Position numbers and translations under genes: made by a program. From Tetragonia tetragonoides (Eukaryota; Streptophyta; Magnoliopsida; Caryophyllales; Aizoaceae), in assembly GCA_038025085.1 (NCBI GenBank), contig CM076154.1, positions 18,264,001 to 18,328,000 on the forward strand: 64,000 nucleotides of DNA. Direction: 5' to 3'. A model generated the notes under the pieces. It did no database searches. It was not told the DNA's origin and saw nothing but the letters and a program-made list of their open reading frames with translations. Each line of letters starts with the position of its first letter. The stretch's first letter is position 1. Shown here in pieces: positions 10,957 through 21,822 of this stretch.

Positions 10957-12045
10957 CAAACTTACAAGTCTTTGAGCATAATTTTCACACAAATATTAAT
11001 GATTTAGAATGTTTTAAAAGTTGTAGTCAAAACTTATGAAAGAAGTTTCCATCTAGAACAAAATTATCTTAGGCTCTCACATTTGATATGGTTTACTTCA
11101 CTCCAAGAAGACTCTGACAACCTAAGAAATACTGTGTGTTTAACTGTTTTACTAAGGGTGATTGTTTTCAATTCGGCCTTTTGATATGTTTTTTATCCAG
11201 AAAGTTCAACATGGGGAAAATATAGAACACAGCTACCAATCAGTGGACAAACCTAGCTTCCTTAACAAAATTCTGAAATTCGCTTTCGTCAAATAAAACA
11301 CACAAACTCTGCCAAAAGCAGCAAAATCAAACAGCTTGCTTGATTTACCTATTAAACTCAGCAGTACAATTGTTGCACGACAAAGAACAGGGAAATTCAG
11401 CAGCAATGCAAGAGGCGACATTCCGAAACTACTATAGTACTCCATACATAGCCAACCTTAATCACGAGGAGCTGACAGTAACAATGAAATAAATACTACA
11501 CGCCTCAGAAGAAGCTACTGAATAGCAGGAGCTCAGGACAAAAATTCGGGTAACATAAACAAAAGCGCACATGCAGAAACACAAAAACATACCTGCAGAC
11601 AATCAGACGGAAGCCAAGACAAGGAGCCAGAGCATCAGCCCTAGAGCCTAGAAACTAAGTTGCAGGACACACTCCGCCAAGTTTTTGCTGCACCTGTGCC
11701 CTTTTTCTACAGCCCCAAGCATCACATATCTATCCACTGCATCAGATATTTGCAGTTTACTTTCGCCAACTCTCATATCGTTCCCTCCACAAGCCCTAGA
11801 TTGTTTCCGCAAAAGCCATCTTAAGAACATATTTCCATGGTTGTTTACCACACTACATATTTTCCTCCACAAGCATCATCCCAGTTATGAGTATTTCTAG
11901 TCAAGTATAACTAATGTAGCAATTTATAATATTGTACTAAAAGTTTTCTCTTCATCGGACTGAAGCTTTTAACCTAAGAAATGTTTTCTTAAGTTATACA
12001 ATTTGTGATAATTACTCCTACCATTAGAAAGGTTAAATCTCAATT
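10957..12045. repeat. Segment X, second copy, with a recurrent minus-strand frame
   Basis: This copy continues beyond the first one and is present again at about 15608-16622 (copy B) and 28861-29755 (copy C). On the minus strand, 11872-11648 is open for 74 codons with the text GGNDMRVGESK and AVEKGHRCSKN. The same frame is open at 29581-29351 but has a stop in copy B near 16390. I do not recognise this protein. It could be a real exon remnant or chance. Confidence 0.5.
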
Positions 12046-12683
12046 TTGTGGAACTCCTATAACTTGAATGTTACATTGGTGAAGACTTCAAGGCAGCGTA
12101 TTCACTGCAAGTTGCAATCAAAGGTGAGAAAGTTCTGTTGCTACCTTACTGTGTTACATGCAGCAAATGAAGTTGAGGTACACAGGGAGTTGTGGGCTGA
12201 GCTGGTCGATTTGAAACGTCAACTGGATGAACCATGGTTTCTTAGGGAGGATTTCAATGTGGTTTTTGAGAAGTGTGAAGAAAGGATGAGGAATGCACAA
12301 CCTGATATTAAAGCTATGGAGGATTTTGCGGACTGTGTTCAGACTTTCGGAGTGACTGATATGATAGCGACATGGTGTCGCTTTACTTGGCAGAACAAAA
12401 AAAAAGCAAAGGATAATGTTTTGAGAAAGTTAAGACAGAGTGATGTGTGACGATGAGAATTGGATCATGGGGGGCATTCAGGCACATTTACAAATTTCCT
12501 CACCTCTGGAAATCAGATCATTCACCAGCCACAGTCTATGTTTATGAGAATGGACCATCTGAACCTAAGCAGCTGCACAAGCACAAGTTCTTGAACCTCT
12601 CTGAAAAAGTAAAGGCATGCACAGAAGATCTACTACATTTTCAGGCCTAGTTGGATATTGATCCTACAAAATCAAGAGCTGAT
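12046..12683 (+). pseudogene. Old LINE endonuclease-domain fragment, copy A (5' part)
   Basis: The reading frame contains RRELWAELVDLKRQLDEPW-like text, then a degraded GDFN site (here REDFNVV) and KSDHSPA, all typical of the endonuclease half of plant L1-type ORF2. There is no start of the ORF and frame breaks occur near 12440 and 12650. The same fragment is found in the other duplicated units at 16623 and 29756, so it was present before the duplications. It continues at 13683 after a later LINE insertion. Confidence 0.75.
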
Positions 12684-12694
12684 AGAAGAAGACA

Positions 12695-13671
12695 TTTTTT
12701 TTTTTTGTAATTCCTGAACATTTAATTAATGAGAGCTAAAAGGTCTTGGTCTTGGCAACCCCATACAATCAAGAGAGTAGTTTTTCCTACAGCTAAGAGG
12801 TACATCACTGAAAAATTGTAGGAGATTTAAAGTACAAGGTTCCTTCAGTGTGTATTTTTCAAGTGCGTCCACAACTTCATTTTGTTCCCTAAATACATGG
12901 AGGATCTTCAGCTGCTCCAAGGTCCTTATCCGTGCCCTGCAGTACAAAATAATATTGTAAAGAGGCCCTGTGTTAATAGATTCCTTGTTGAGTAAGTTGA
13001 CAGCTTTTAGAGAATCTGATTGAATGATTATGTGGCTCCAGCTTCTCTCTTTGATGACTTTTAGAGCCTCTCGGATTGCAATAATTTCAGCAGTGAGAAC
13101 ATCCGGAGCCTTCGTTTTCATTGCAAATCCTTCCTGCCATTGATAGTCCTCCCTTCTAATGATACCTGCAATAGAGGCTAGACCAAGATTGTATGCAGCA
13201 TCACAATTAATCGTTTTCCAGCCCACAGGAGGGGGTTCCCAAGTAACATGGGACTTTTCCTTCTTTTCCTTGAGAGAAATAGTGTGTTATTGATCAGTGC
13301 CCCAAATTCCCATGCTTTAGCTACAACATTATCAAGCCAAGTATTGTCAGGAGGGGTTGAGTTCGCAAAAACAATATCATTTCTTTTTTTCCAGAGATTA
13401 CATATGAGAAAGGAGAATAAGGTGGGCCAAGGGAGTCCCTTGTGAAAGGCTTTAGAGGTAAGGTTAGAATGGAGCCACTCCTTAAGATTTTCAATGAAGA
13501 AGGCATCAGGCAAGTTTAAATTTTTCCACATTAAAAGAGCATCAGGACAATCTCTCACTATATGCAAAGTATTTTCGCAGCTAGCCCTACAGATGGTGCA
13601 CGCAGGCTCTGGCATCAATCCCCTCTGTGCAAGTGTGCAATTGTGAGCATTTTTATCATACCATGAAACCC
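12695..13671 (-). mobile_element. 5'-truncated LINE tail (zinc-binding region and RNase H)
   Basis: This insert splits the older LINE fragment. The repeated AGAAGAAGAcA/gA sequence (12684-12694 and 13672-13682) is its target duplication, and the T run at 12695-12705 is the poly(A) tail of a minus-strand element. The frame at 13618-13178 carries the Cys-rich region of the LINE C-terminus (CTICRASCENTLHIVRDCP). The frame at 13226-12726 is an RNase H domain with NCDAA, AEIIAIREAL and QSDS. The element is separate from the LINE at 4156-8374. Confidence 0.85.
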
Positions 13672-13682
13672 AGAAGAAGAGA

Positions 13683-13962
13683 TTTTAGCATAGCAAAATT
13701 ATGTTAAAATGAAAACGGCCGAGATCAAGGCTCAGCAACAAAAGGCAAAGCAACATAGTATCAAGCTCGATGATGAGAGCTCTACCTTTTTTTATCCTTA
13801 AGTTAATAATAGGCAAGCAAGAAATAGAGTTGTGACAATAACTGATCCTCAGGGAGCAACAAAAGACGGAAAGATGTTCCTAGGGCTTTCATTGATTTTT
13901 ACAAAAATTACTCAGAATCATTGTAAATTCTAGCCAAGAAAAGATAAATAGATATTATTGAT
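13683..13962 (+). pseudogene. Old LINE fragment, copy A (continuation)
   Basis: This is the continuation of the fragment at 12046, with text such as KKAEIKAQQQKAKQH, which fits the linker between endonuclease and reverse transcriptase in plant LINEs. The same stretch lies uninterrupted in copy B at 18960-19260. Confidence 0.7.
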
Positions 13963-14092
13963 TCAGTGTCTTGCCAAATTTTCATGGATAATATGCGTTA
14001 CTATATTCCGTGGACTCATCGCATTCTCGAAAAAATCTTTAAGTTCAGCATCATTTTCCTCTCTAATTGGATTCGCCTGATCAACTCCTATT
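13963..14092 (-). pseudogene. F-box/FBD pseudogene fragment, last-exon end (copy A)
   Basis: The frame encodes GVDQANPIREENDAELKDFF and ends ENLARH-stop, nearly identical to the last exon of copy B at 19264-19500. It is cut off at 14092 by LINE sequence. The rest of this gene copy is missing. Confidence 0.8.
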
Positions 14093-15602
14093 TTTTTCCA
14101 GATATTCCAGATTACAAAGGAGAATAGTGTAGGCCAGGGTAGTGTAGAGCAAGCAGTGGTGGAGGTCAGATTGGAGTGGAGCCAAACCTTGAGACTATCA
14201 GTGAAAAAAGTATCAGAGTTCAAAATGTTTCCACATTAAGGCAGTATTTGGACAATCCTTCAATATATGCAGGGTGTCCAGAGTGGCAGACAGTGCACAA
14301 AGAATCTGGCATCAAGCCCCTAGTTGCTAAAGAGAGGTTATGAGCCTGCCTATAATACCAAGAAATCCACATAAAAAACTAAATTTTGGGAAGTGTATTA
14401 ACCTTCCAAAGCCAAGACAAATCAACATCATTATGCCCTTTTTTAATCATTAAATCATAAGTTTTTCTAGCATTAAACTTATCATCCTCAACCAGCAAGC
14501 AACAGGGAAGTCATAGCAAGTTCCAGTTGGGATTGGAATGGCATGGATAGCAAGTACAATGTGCGCAGGTAATTCAAATGACAAGCTAGTAAACACCCAG
14601 TGCAGATTGACAATGCATGATGCAACATTAAGATCATATTCATTTTGAAGCGAGGGGCCAGAAACAATATTTCTCAATGGACCAAAACCAGTCCAGTTGT
14701 CACTCCATAGAGAGATATCTCTACCATCCCCAAGGACCCACAGAGAATTATCTTTGAAAGTATCCCAGCCTTTGGCAAAATTTTGCCAAATATGTGAACC
14801 ATTCTTAAACTCAATGGCTTTATTTCTATTGCAAAGATATTTACTTTTAAGCACCTGTTGCGCCAAATTGTCATTATCTCTCAATAGTTTCCAGTTGAGT
14901 TTAGTCATAAGAACACAATTTATAACTTTGTTGCTTCTAATACCCAATCCTCCCCTATTTTTTGGTTTAAAGACTATGTCCTTATTAACCAAGTGGAGCT
15001 TTTTCTTACTACATCATCTCCCCAAAGGAAGTTGATGACAATCCTGTCAAGATCCTCCAAAACAGAAGTAGGCAAAATAAGATGTTGCATGTAATATGTA
15101 GGAATAGAGTTTAAAGTAGCATTAATCAAGCAAATTCTACCAGCTTTATTAAGGCACTTGGACTTCCAATTATTCAACTTGTTTTGAACCTTGTGAACAA
15201 TGAACTCAACTTGGCTCTTCTTTGGTCTGTGAGGGGTAAGAGGAAAACCAAGGTAAATACTTAGATCTTTGCTGGGACAAAGTCCTAGCAAGTTTGAGGC
15301 ATACTCAATGCAATCCGACTTAGTATTTGGGGAGAAGTAAATTTTGCTTTTTTAACAGTTCACTTTTTGACCTGAGGCATCACAAAAATGAGCCAAAGTC
15401 TCCAAGACACAGTCAAAGGTGTCTTTTTCTGCTTCCCCAAAAACTAGTAAGTCATCCGCAAAGAGCAAGTGGGAGACAGAAAGTTTTCCTTTTCCAACTA
15501 GAAAGGGTTTCCAATTACCATTCTCACAACTATCATGGATCAATCTAGATAACATTTCCATGCACAAAATGAAAATATACGGGGATAATGGATCTCCTTA
15601 AC
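14093..15602 (-). mobile_element. LINE reverse-transcriptase fragment, truncated at both ends
   Basis: On the minus strand this holds the reverse transcriptase core (HLLFADDLLVFGEAEKDTF at about 15480-15420, preceded by a mutated GDPLSP near 15592), the thumb/connection region (about 15290-14980), GGLGIR-type text (about 14950) and the start of the zinc-binding region (PWPTLFSFVIWNIWKK at about 14140-14093). Both ends stop abruptly: the left end joins F-box sequence and the right end joins segment X of copy B. No poly(A) tail is visible, so the edges look like rearrangement breakpoints and not insertion ends. Confidence 0.8.
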
Positions 15603-16622
15603 GAATACATTTGATATGATATTACTTCACTCCAAGAAGACTCTGACAACCTAAGAAATACTGTGTGTTTAACTGTTTTACTAAGGTTGATTGTTTTTAA
15701 TTCAGCCTTTTGATATGTTCTTTATTCAGAAAGTTAAACATGGGGAAAAGAAACAACACAGCCAGCAATATTCTGTATTATAGCGCGATACAACGAGTGA
15801 GCACAATGGACAGACCTGGCTTCCTTAACAAAATTCTGAAATTCGCTTTCGTCAAATAAAACACACGAACTCTGCCAAAGCAGCAAAATCAAACAGCTTG
15901 CTTGATTTACCTATTAAAATCTGCAGTACAACTGTTGCGCGACAAAGAACAGGGAAATTCAGCAGCAATGCAAGAGGTGAGATTCCGAAACTACTAAAGT
16001 AGTACTCCGTACATAGCCAACCCTAATCACAAGCAGTTGACAGTAACAATGAAATAAATACTACACGCCTCAGAAGAAGCTACTGAATAGTAGCATGAGC
16101 TCAAGACGAAAATTCGGGAAACATAAACAAAAGCGCACCTGCAGAATCACAAACACAGACCTGCAGGCAATCAGACGGAAGCCAAGACAAGGAGCCAGAG
16201 CAACAGCCCTAGAGCCTAGAGGCTAAGTTGCAGGACACACTCCGCCAAGTTTTTGCTGCACTTGTGCCCTTTTTCTACAGCCCCAAGCACCACATCACTA
16301 TCCACTGCATCAGATATTTGTAGTTTACTTTCGCCAACTCTCATATCGTTCCCTCCACAAGCCTTAGATTGTTTCCTCAAAAGCCATCTTTAGAACATAT
16401 TTCCATGGTTGTTTACCACACTGCATATTTCCCTCCACAAGCATCATCCCAGTTATGAGTATTTCCAGTCAAGTATAACTAATGTAGCAATTTATAATAT
16501 TGTACTAAAAGTTTTCTTTTCATCGGACTGAAGCTTTTAACCTAAGAAAATGTTTCCTTAGGTTATACCATTTGTGAATTTGTGATAATTACTCCTACCA
16601 TAGGAAAGGTTAAATCTAGATT
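15603..16622. repeat. Segment X, copy B
   Basis: This is a close copy of 11082-12045, with a few substitutions and small indels. The recurrent minus-strand frame is interrupted here by a stop near 16390. There is no independent gene. Confidence 0.8.
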
Positions 16623-17138
16623 TTGTGGAACTCCTATAACTTGAATGTTACATTGGTGAAGACTTCAAGGCAGCGTACTCACTGCAAGTTCCAATCAAAG
16701 GTGAGAAAGTTTTGTTGCCACCTTACTATGATACATGCAGCAAATGAAGTTGAGGTACGCAGGGAGTTGTGGGCCGAGCTGGTTGATTTGAAACGTCAAC
16801 TGGATAAACCATGGTTTCTTAGGAAGGATTTCAATGTGGTTTTTGAGAAGTGTGAAAAAAGGATGAGGAATGCACAACCTGATATTAGAGCTATGGAGGA
16901 TTTTGCGGACTGTGTTCAGACTTTGGGAGTGACGGATACGACATCAACATGGTGTCGCTTTACTTGGCAGAACAAACAAAAAGCAAATGATAAAGTTTTG
17001 AGAAAGTTAAGACAGAGTGATGTGTGACGATGAGAATTGGATCATGGGGGGCATTCAGGCATTCTGAAACCTGAACTGAAGCAGCTGCACAAGCACGAGT
17101 TCTTGCACAAGCCCAGAAGATCTACCACATTTTCAGGC
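16623..17138 (+). pseudogene. Old LINE endonuclease-domain fragment, copy B
   Basis: This copy of the fragment at 12046 has the same EVRRELWAELVDLKRQLD and DFNVV text and the same missing start. It contains a deletion after about 17060 shared with copy C (30190), which indicates that B and C are closer to each other here than to A. It is cut at 17139 by a CACTA insertion and resumes at 18944. Confidence 0.75.
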
Positions 17139-17154
17139 CTACACTATAAAAAAA

Positions 17155-17425
17155 GCTTAAATAGCAACGGATTTTAGCAACGGAAAAAAAATCTGTTGCT
17201 AAGCTAGCAACGGATTAAAAGTAATCCGATGCTAGAATAATCTTAGCAACGGAAAGTAATTCTGTTGCTAACTAGCAACGGATTTTGATCTGTCCGTTGC
17301 TAGCAACAGAATTTATCAACCATTGTTAAGCTAGCAACGGAATTTGTCAACCGTTGCTAATGTCACTATTAAAAAATTAAGAAAAAATCTTAGCAACGGA
17401 ATCTATTTATTTCCGTTGCTAAGAG
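17155..17425. repeat. Subterminal repeats of the CACTA element
   Basis: About ten copies of the motif TAGCAACGGA or its complement TCCGTTGCTA lie within 270 bases. A second cluster sits near the other end at about 18750-18930. Confidence 0.85.
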
Positions 17426-18475
17426 TATGCTATTAGATTAAGCGCCTTGGTTATTGCGGCTTATGTGACAATAACGGTTATTGCGACTTTGCTTTCAGTT
17501 AGTTTCTTTCTCATTAATATCTTTTATTTGTTTATTATAATTAACCTCATGACAAACCTAACAAACACATTTAAATATTTTTGATGGTCACTTGCAAGTT
17601 GCAACCATTTTTTTTTTCTTTGTGTGGTTATTCTGTTTCCCATATTCATGTTCTCTTAATATTTATTTATTTATTTGTATAATTCCTTTGTTTTTCTTCT
17701 TAAGAAGTATTCCATTTTTAGCTAGATTTTTACACCCAAACTCTAAAATATTCTGGATCCATCACTAGAAATTGCAATATCTCAGATTGTATTAGTCTAG
17801 ATGCATTTAAGGTGGCTAAATACAAAGTTAAATAAAAATATTTCATCATCAATACGTATTTACTTAAAAAATAAAATTAACTAAATGTAGCATCAGTTAT
17901 GCAATATAAAATGAGCTCGTGTGGAGCACCGTATACTAATTAAGGGTGCTTTTTCTAGAACTTATATGGTCAGGTCAGTTCAGGTGTCAATTCAGTGATT
18001 TTTAATTTAGTTAAGTGATGTTCAGTTCAATTCAGTAGTGCTCACTTAAAAAATATATTTTTTGTTTCACATATCAAGTTGTGTTGAATTCAACTCAGTG
18101 GTGTCCAATTCAGTAGTGTTAAATTCAGTTTTGTACCTATAAGTTCAACTTTAAAGAATGCACCCTAATTAACTTGTTTAAGCTTAAGAGGTAGTTGAGT
18201 CATAAGTTACATTTCGTGCGTATAGAAATTCAAATTCTTCCTTTTCAATTTTACTTGTTATGTTTTCCTAAATTCATGATTAATCCATTCACAAACTATA
18301 GGTTTTTACTTTGTTTTAGTTTTAATGCGTCTAATCAGAATACAAAGAATAGCAAATTGAAGAAAATGACAAAACAAAATAAAAAAACAACAAAGGGTGG
18401 ATAAAATTTTAACGAAAGGAAAGTAAAACAAGCATTCTGGCTTAAATATCATTGTGTCCCATACGTGAGACAAGT

Positions 18476-18680
18476 TATCAAATAGCTCAGTTGGTGACCG
18501 CGTACGGGAATGATATTGCTCGCTTGCATCTGGTTCCAGGTTCGAAACCTGGTACTGCCTTAGCCCAGTCTGCTACTCGTAGTAACAAAGAATGATATTG
18601 TGATTCCGCTCCACAACTCATAAGAGAGTGGGAATCTATGGCCCCACGGCTTGGGCCCAGCTAGAAATACTGCAAAAATC
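18476..18680 (+). mobile_element. tRNA-derived SINE-like sequence inside the CACTA element
   Basis: A box A-like TAGCTCAGTTGG (18483) and a box B-like GGTTCGAAACC (18539) form an internal RNA polymerase III promoter as in tRNA genes. Spacing between the boxes is long and the sequence cannot fold as a normal tRNA, so a tRNA-derived SINE is more likely than a tRNA gene. Target duplication and tail were not identified, so the ends are approximate. Confidence 0.45.
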
Positions 18681-18943
18681 AAATGCTTACCAATTACTGG
18701 TCCAGTTACCGTCACTTTCTCCATATTTTTTCCATTCTTTGTATAATACGGTTAGCAACGGATAGAGATTTCAAGCCGACGCTAGAGTTAGCAACGGATC
18801 AGATCCATTCCGTAGCTATATTTCTTAGAGTCGCGTTTCTCGGCAACGGATTACTTCCGTTGCTAACATGCAATAGCGTCGGATTTTACGTCTACAGCAT
18901 CGGATTTAGCCCGACGCTATTTAGCGTTTATTTTGTAGTGCTA

Positions 18944-19263
18944 GCTGGATATTGATCCTAGAAATCAAGAGCTGATTGAAGAAGAAATTTTAGCACAGCA
19001 AAAGTATGTTAAAATGAAAAAGGCCGAGATCAAGGCTCAGCAACAAAAGGCAAAGCAACATAATATCAAAGCTCGATGATGAGAGCTCTACCTTTTTTTT
19101 ATCCTAAGGTTAATAATAGGCAAGCAAGAAATAGAGTTGTGACAATAACTGATCCTCAGGGAGCAACGAAAGAGGGAAAGATGTTCCTAGGGCTTTCATT
19201 GATTTTTAACAAAATTACTCAAAATCATTGTAAATTCAGAAAAGATTGATAGATATTATTGAA
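18944..19263 (+). pseudogene. Old LINE fragment, copy B (continuation)
   Basis: The sequence resumes with CTGGATATTGATCCTAGAAA and runs through the same linker as 13683-13962. It abuts the end of the minus-strand F-box copy B. Confidence 0.7.
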
Positions 19264-20598
19264 TCAGTGTCTTGCCAAATTTTCATGGATAATATACGTT
19301 ACTATCTTTCGTGGACTCATCGCATTCTCGAAAAAATCTTTAAGTTCAGCATCATTTTCCTCTCTAATTGGATTCACCTGATCAACTCCTGTTTTGTTCA
19401 CAATTGTCACTTCTTCTAAACAATGCTGCCAACATCGAACATGGAGAGATTTGCAACGAGCACAGTTTTCTGTTGTATTCTCGATCTCCATGTATTTGGA
19501 CTAACCATGTAACAAATAAAAGAACAAATAATACTGATGTTAAAATGAAACCTTGAAACAGCAAGGAGCCAGGGAAAAAAAATTGTATCATCATCGTTTC
19601 ACACAGGATGGAGGCATATATAAGAATGTATAATGGAAGCATATTGAAGTCTAACATATAAAATATGGTTTGGGGTAATACCTTGAGCAGCTTTGTGTCC
19701 ACTACTGTCCGCTCAGAAGTAAAACAACTATTAAAACTGCTACTATAAGTATAGATGACGATTAATACGGTCTCTTGATGCGATGAAAGCCACAGTAGAG
19801 TAGCAACGAATTTCATAAGCTTATATTGTCTGCACTCGAGGATCAAATGCTTTACACCGTAAAGGGGAGGACTAAAACTTCCTCTGAATTCTAGAGGAAT
19901 TATCATCTCCTACAAATGTATAAGAAAATATAATGGTGATTGCAATAGTCAAAGTAATGTACTTTGTCAGAAAAATAACTAATAAACTTTAAACGAAAAA
20001 GACAAGCCATAGACAATTAGACAGTATACTTTGCTTAAGGTTAAGGTGCGATCCGAAATTTCACATACTTTAAATGTTTTAAAACAATTGAAATTCGCCA
20101 GAAATTCAATGAAAGCCTTAGACGAAGAAGCTTCATTCCATGGAGCCAAGTACATCCTATCACAATACAAGCAAGCCATCGTTGAAGCGCAAGCATTCAG
20201 ATTTAGTTTCAAAGAATTGTATTCGAATAAACCATCTTTGTTTCGGTACTCTAGAATTTCAAGCCTAGGAGCATCAATCCTTATTTGCTTCAACATGGTA
20301 CAATCAGATATGGTTATAGAGATGATCACAGAAGTACTTGAAATGCTTATATGCTCAACCTTATTGCATTTTCTCAAGTCCAGTTTCTCCAGTTTTGTCA
20401 TCTGAGCAAGGGTCTTGTTCAACCAATAGTCGGTAACTCCAGTGCAATTGAGGCTTAGACTCTTCAACCTCTTGCTAGTGCTCAAATCATGGATCAAACA
20501 AACCTGACTACCTTCTAATAATAATGGCTTATATGAAAACTCCTGCAGATTTGGTGCGCCGATCTCAATCCTCTTCAAAGCATTGTAGCATGTGATGT

Positions 20599-21753
20599 TG
20601 TTGAGTTATGACGATTTTGATGATGATAAATAATTGACACTTATCAAGCTAACATTGTCTAGCTAAGTTTTGTATACAAGGAATCCAGAACGGAACAAGA
20701 ACGGAATCAAGAACGTTGTGATTTGATAATCTTAATGTTTATACAATGAAGATTGATTCAAGAACAACATGGCATGAAATTGGAAGTTGGAGCTTTATTG
20801 TTTTATTAGACTTCATGTAAGAGAAGTCATGCTTGAGTCATTGAGTTGGAATCGAAGGTACAGTTGGTAACAACTGAAGTAACAGTGCGTGAGTTACCAA
20901 GTATTATTGAGTACATAAGTTTATACGTGTATTTATGAAAACGATTTTAAAGAGTTTTTCTTTATAAATTAACTTAACTAAAATTGTTTTCAGAATTATC
21001 TTTTTAGTACTCAATATTATCTTTTTAGTTTTCAATATTAAATAAAAGAGTTTTATTTAGAAAATCTTTTTTAAAAGAAGTCTAGTAGGATTAGCACTCT
21101 TTGTTTTATGGAAAGTCTATTTTGTTTGGAAAACAAACTCTTGTGTTTTAAACCTAATTGGTTTCTAGGTTGATTTAGGTTGCCTATATAAACCAATGTT
21201 TACAGACTTTATCACTGACGAAATCACAGAGCCAAAACGTGATATATATTGACTGATTTTATAAGAGGCACCCTGATTGTTACTGCACGAGTTACCTTCA
21301 CTGTTACCTTGGAATTCCTCTTATACTTGAGCACAGTTTTCTCATAAGGTTTGATTGTACCATTCTAGCTTATTGAGAAGCATATTGGTAAGATTTGTTT
21401 GTTTAGAATACGGCTGCCATAGTAGGTAGTTTGGTTCTTGAGTTCGGGGTTGAATTCAGGAAATACGGCTCAATGGTAGATTAGGGTCTATTGTATTGAG
21501 TTTGGTTTACGGCTCTTAGTGGAGTTTGGAAAATCCCCCAGGGTCGTGGTTTTACTTCTTGGTTGAGCTCAAGAAGGTTTCCACGTAAAAATCTGTGTCT
21601 CTTTAATTATTGCTTTGTTATATTGCTTTGCTATTAACAACGTAGTAATTATTAAGTTAACAGATTATGCTTAAATTGATAATCCGCGAAAATTTTGAAT
21701 AACTCACTAAGACTCAATTTACCCCTCTCTTGAGTCTATCCTTGAGTATAACA
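20599..21753 (+). repeat. 5' LTR of the Copia element
   Basis: It has a TG...CA terminus and a putative TATA region GCCTATATAAACC at 21182, and ends two bases before the primer-binding site. Length is 1155 bp. No second copy is present in the window. Confidence 0.75.
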
Positions 21754-21755
21754 AT

Positions 21756-21767
21756 TGGTATCAGAGC
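21756..21767 (+). other. Primer-binding site (initiator tRNA-Met type)
   Basis: TGGTATCAGAGC matches the 3' end of plant initiator tRNA-Met in reverse complement, the usual primer of Copia elements. Confidence 0.85.
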
Positions 21768-21822
21768 AGGTTCTCTTGAGTACAGGTTAATCTCTGGAGA
21801 GTAGATCATAAGGACGGATTCA

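Larger units (their letters stand above)
17142..18940. mobile_element. Non-autonomous CACTA (En/Spm-type) element
   Basis: The element begins CACTATAAAA and ends TTTTGTAGTG, i.e. CACTA-type termini, and is flanked by a 3-bp duplication CTA (17139-17141 and 18941-18943). The empty site survives in copies A (about 12650) and C (about 30270). Both subterminal regions carry many copies of TAGCAACGGA in both orientations, as expected for transposase-binding subterminal repeats. No transposase gene is present. A tRNA-like stretch lies inside (18476-18560). Confidence 0.92.

Noticed and set aside
18476..18560. tRNA gene
   Set aside because: Box A and box B are present, but the distance and lack of paired arms exclude a normal cloverleaf; a SINE-like origin fits better.
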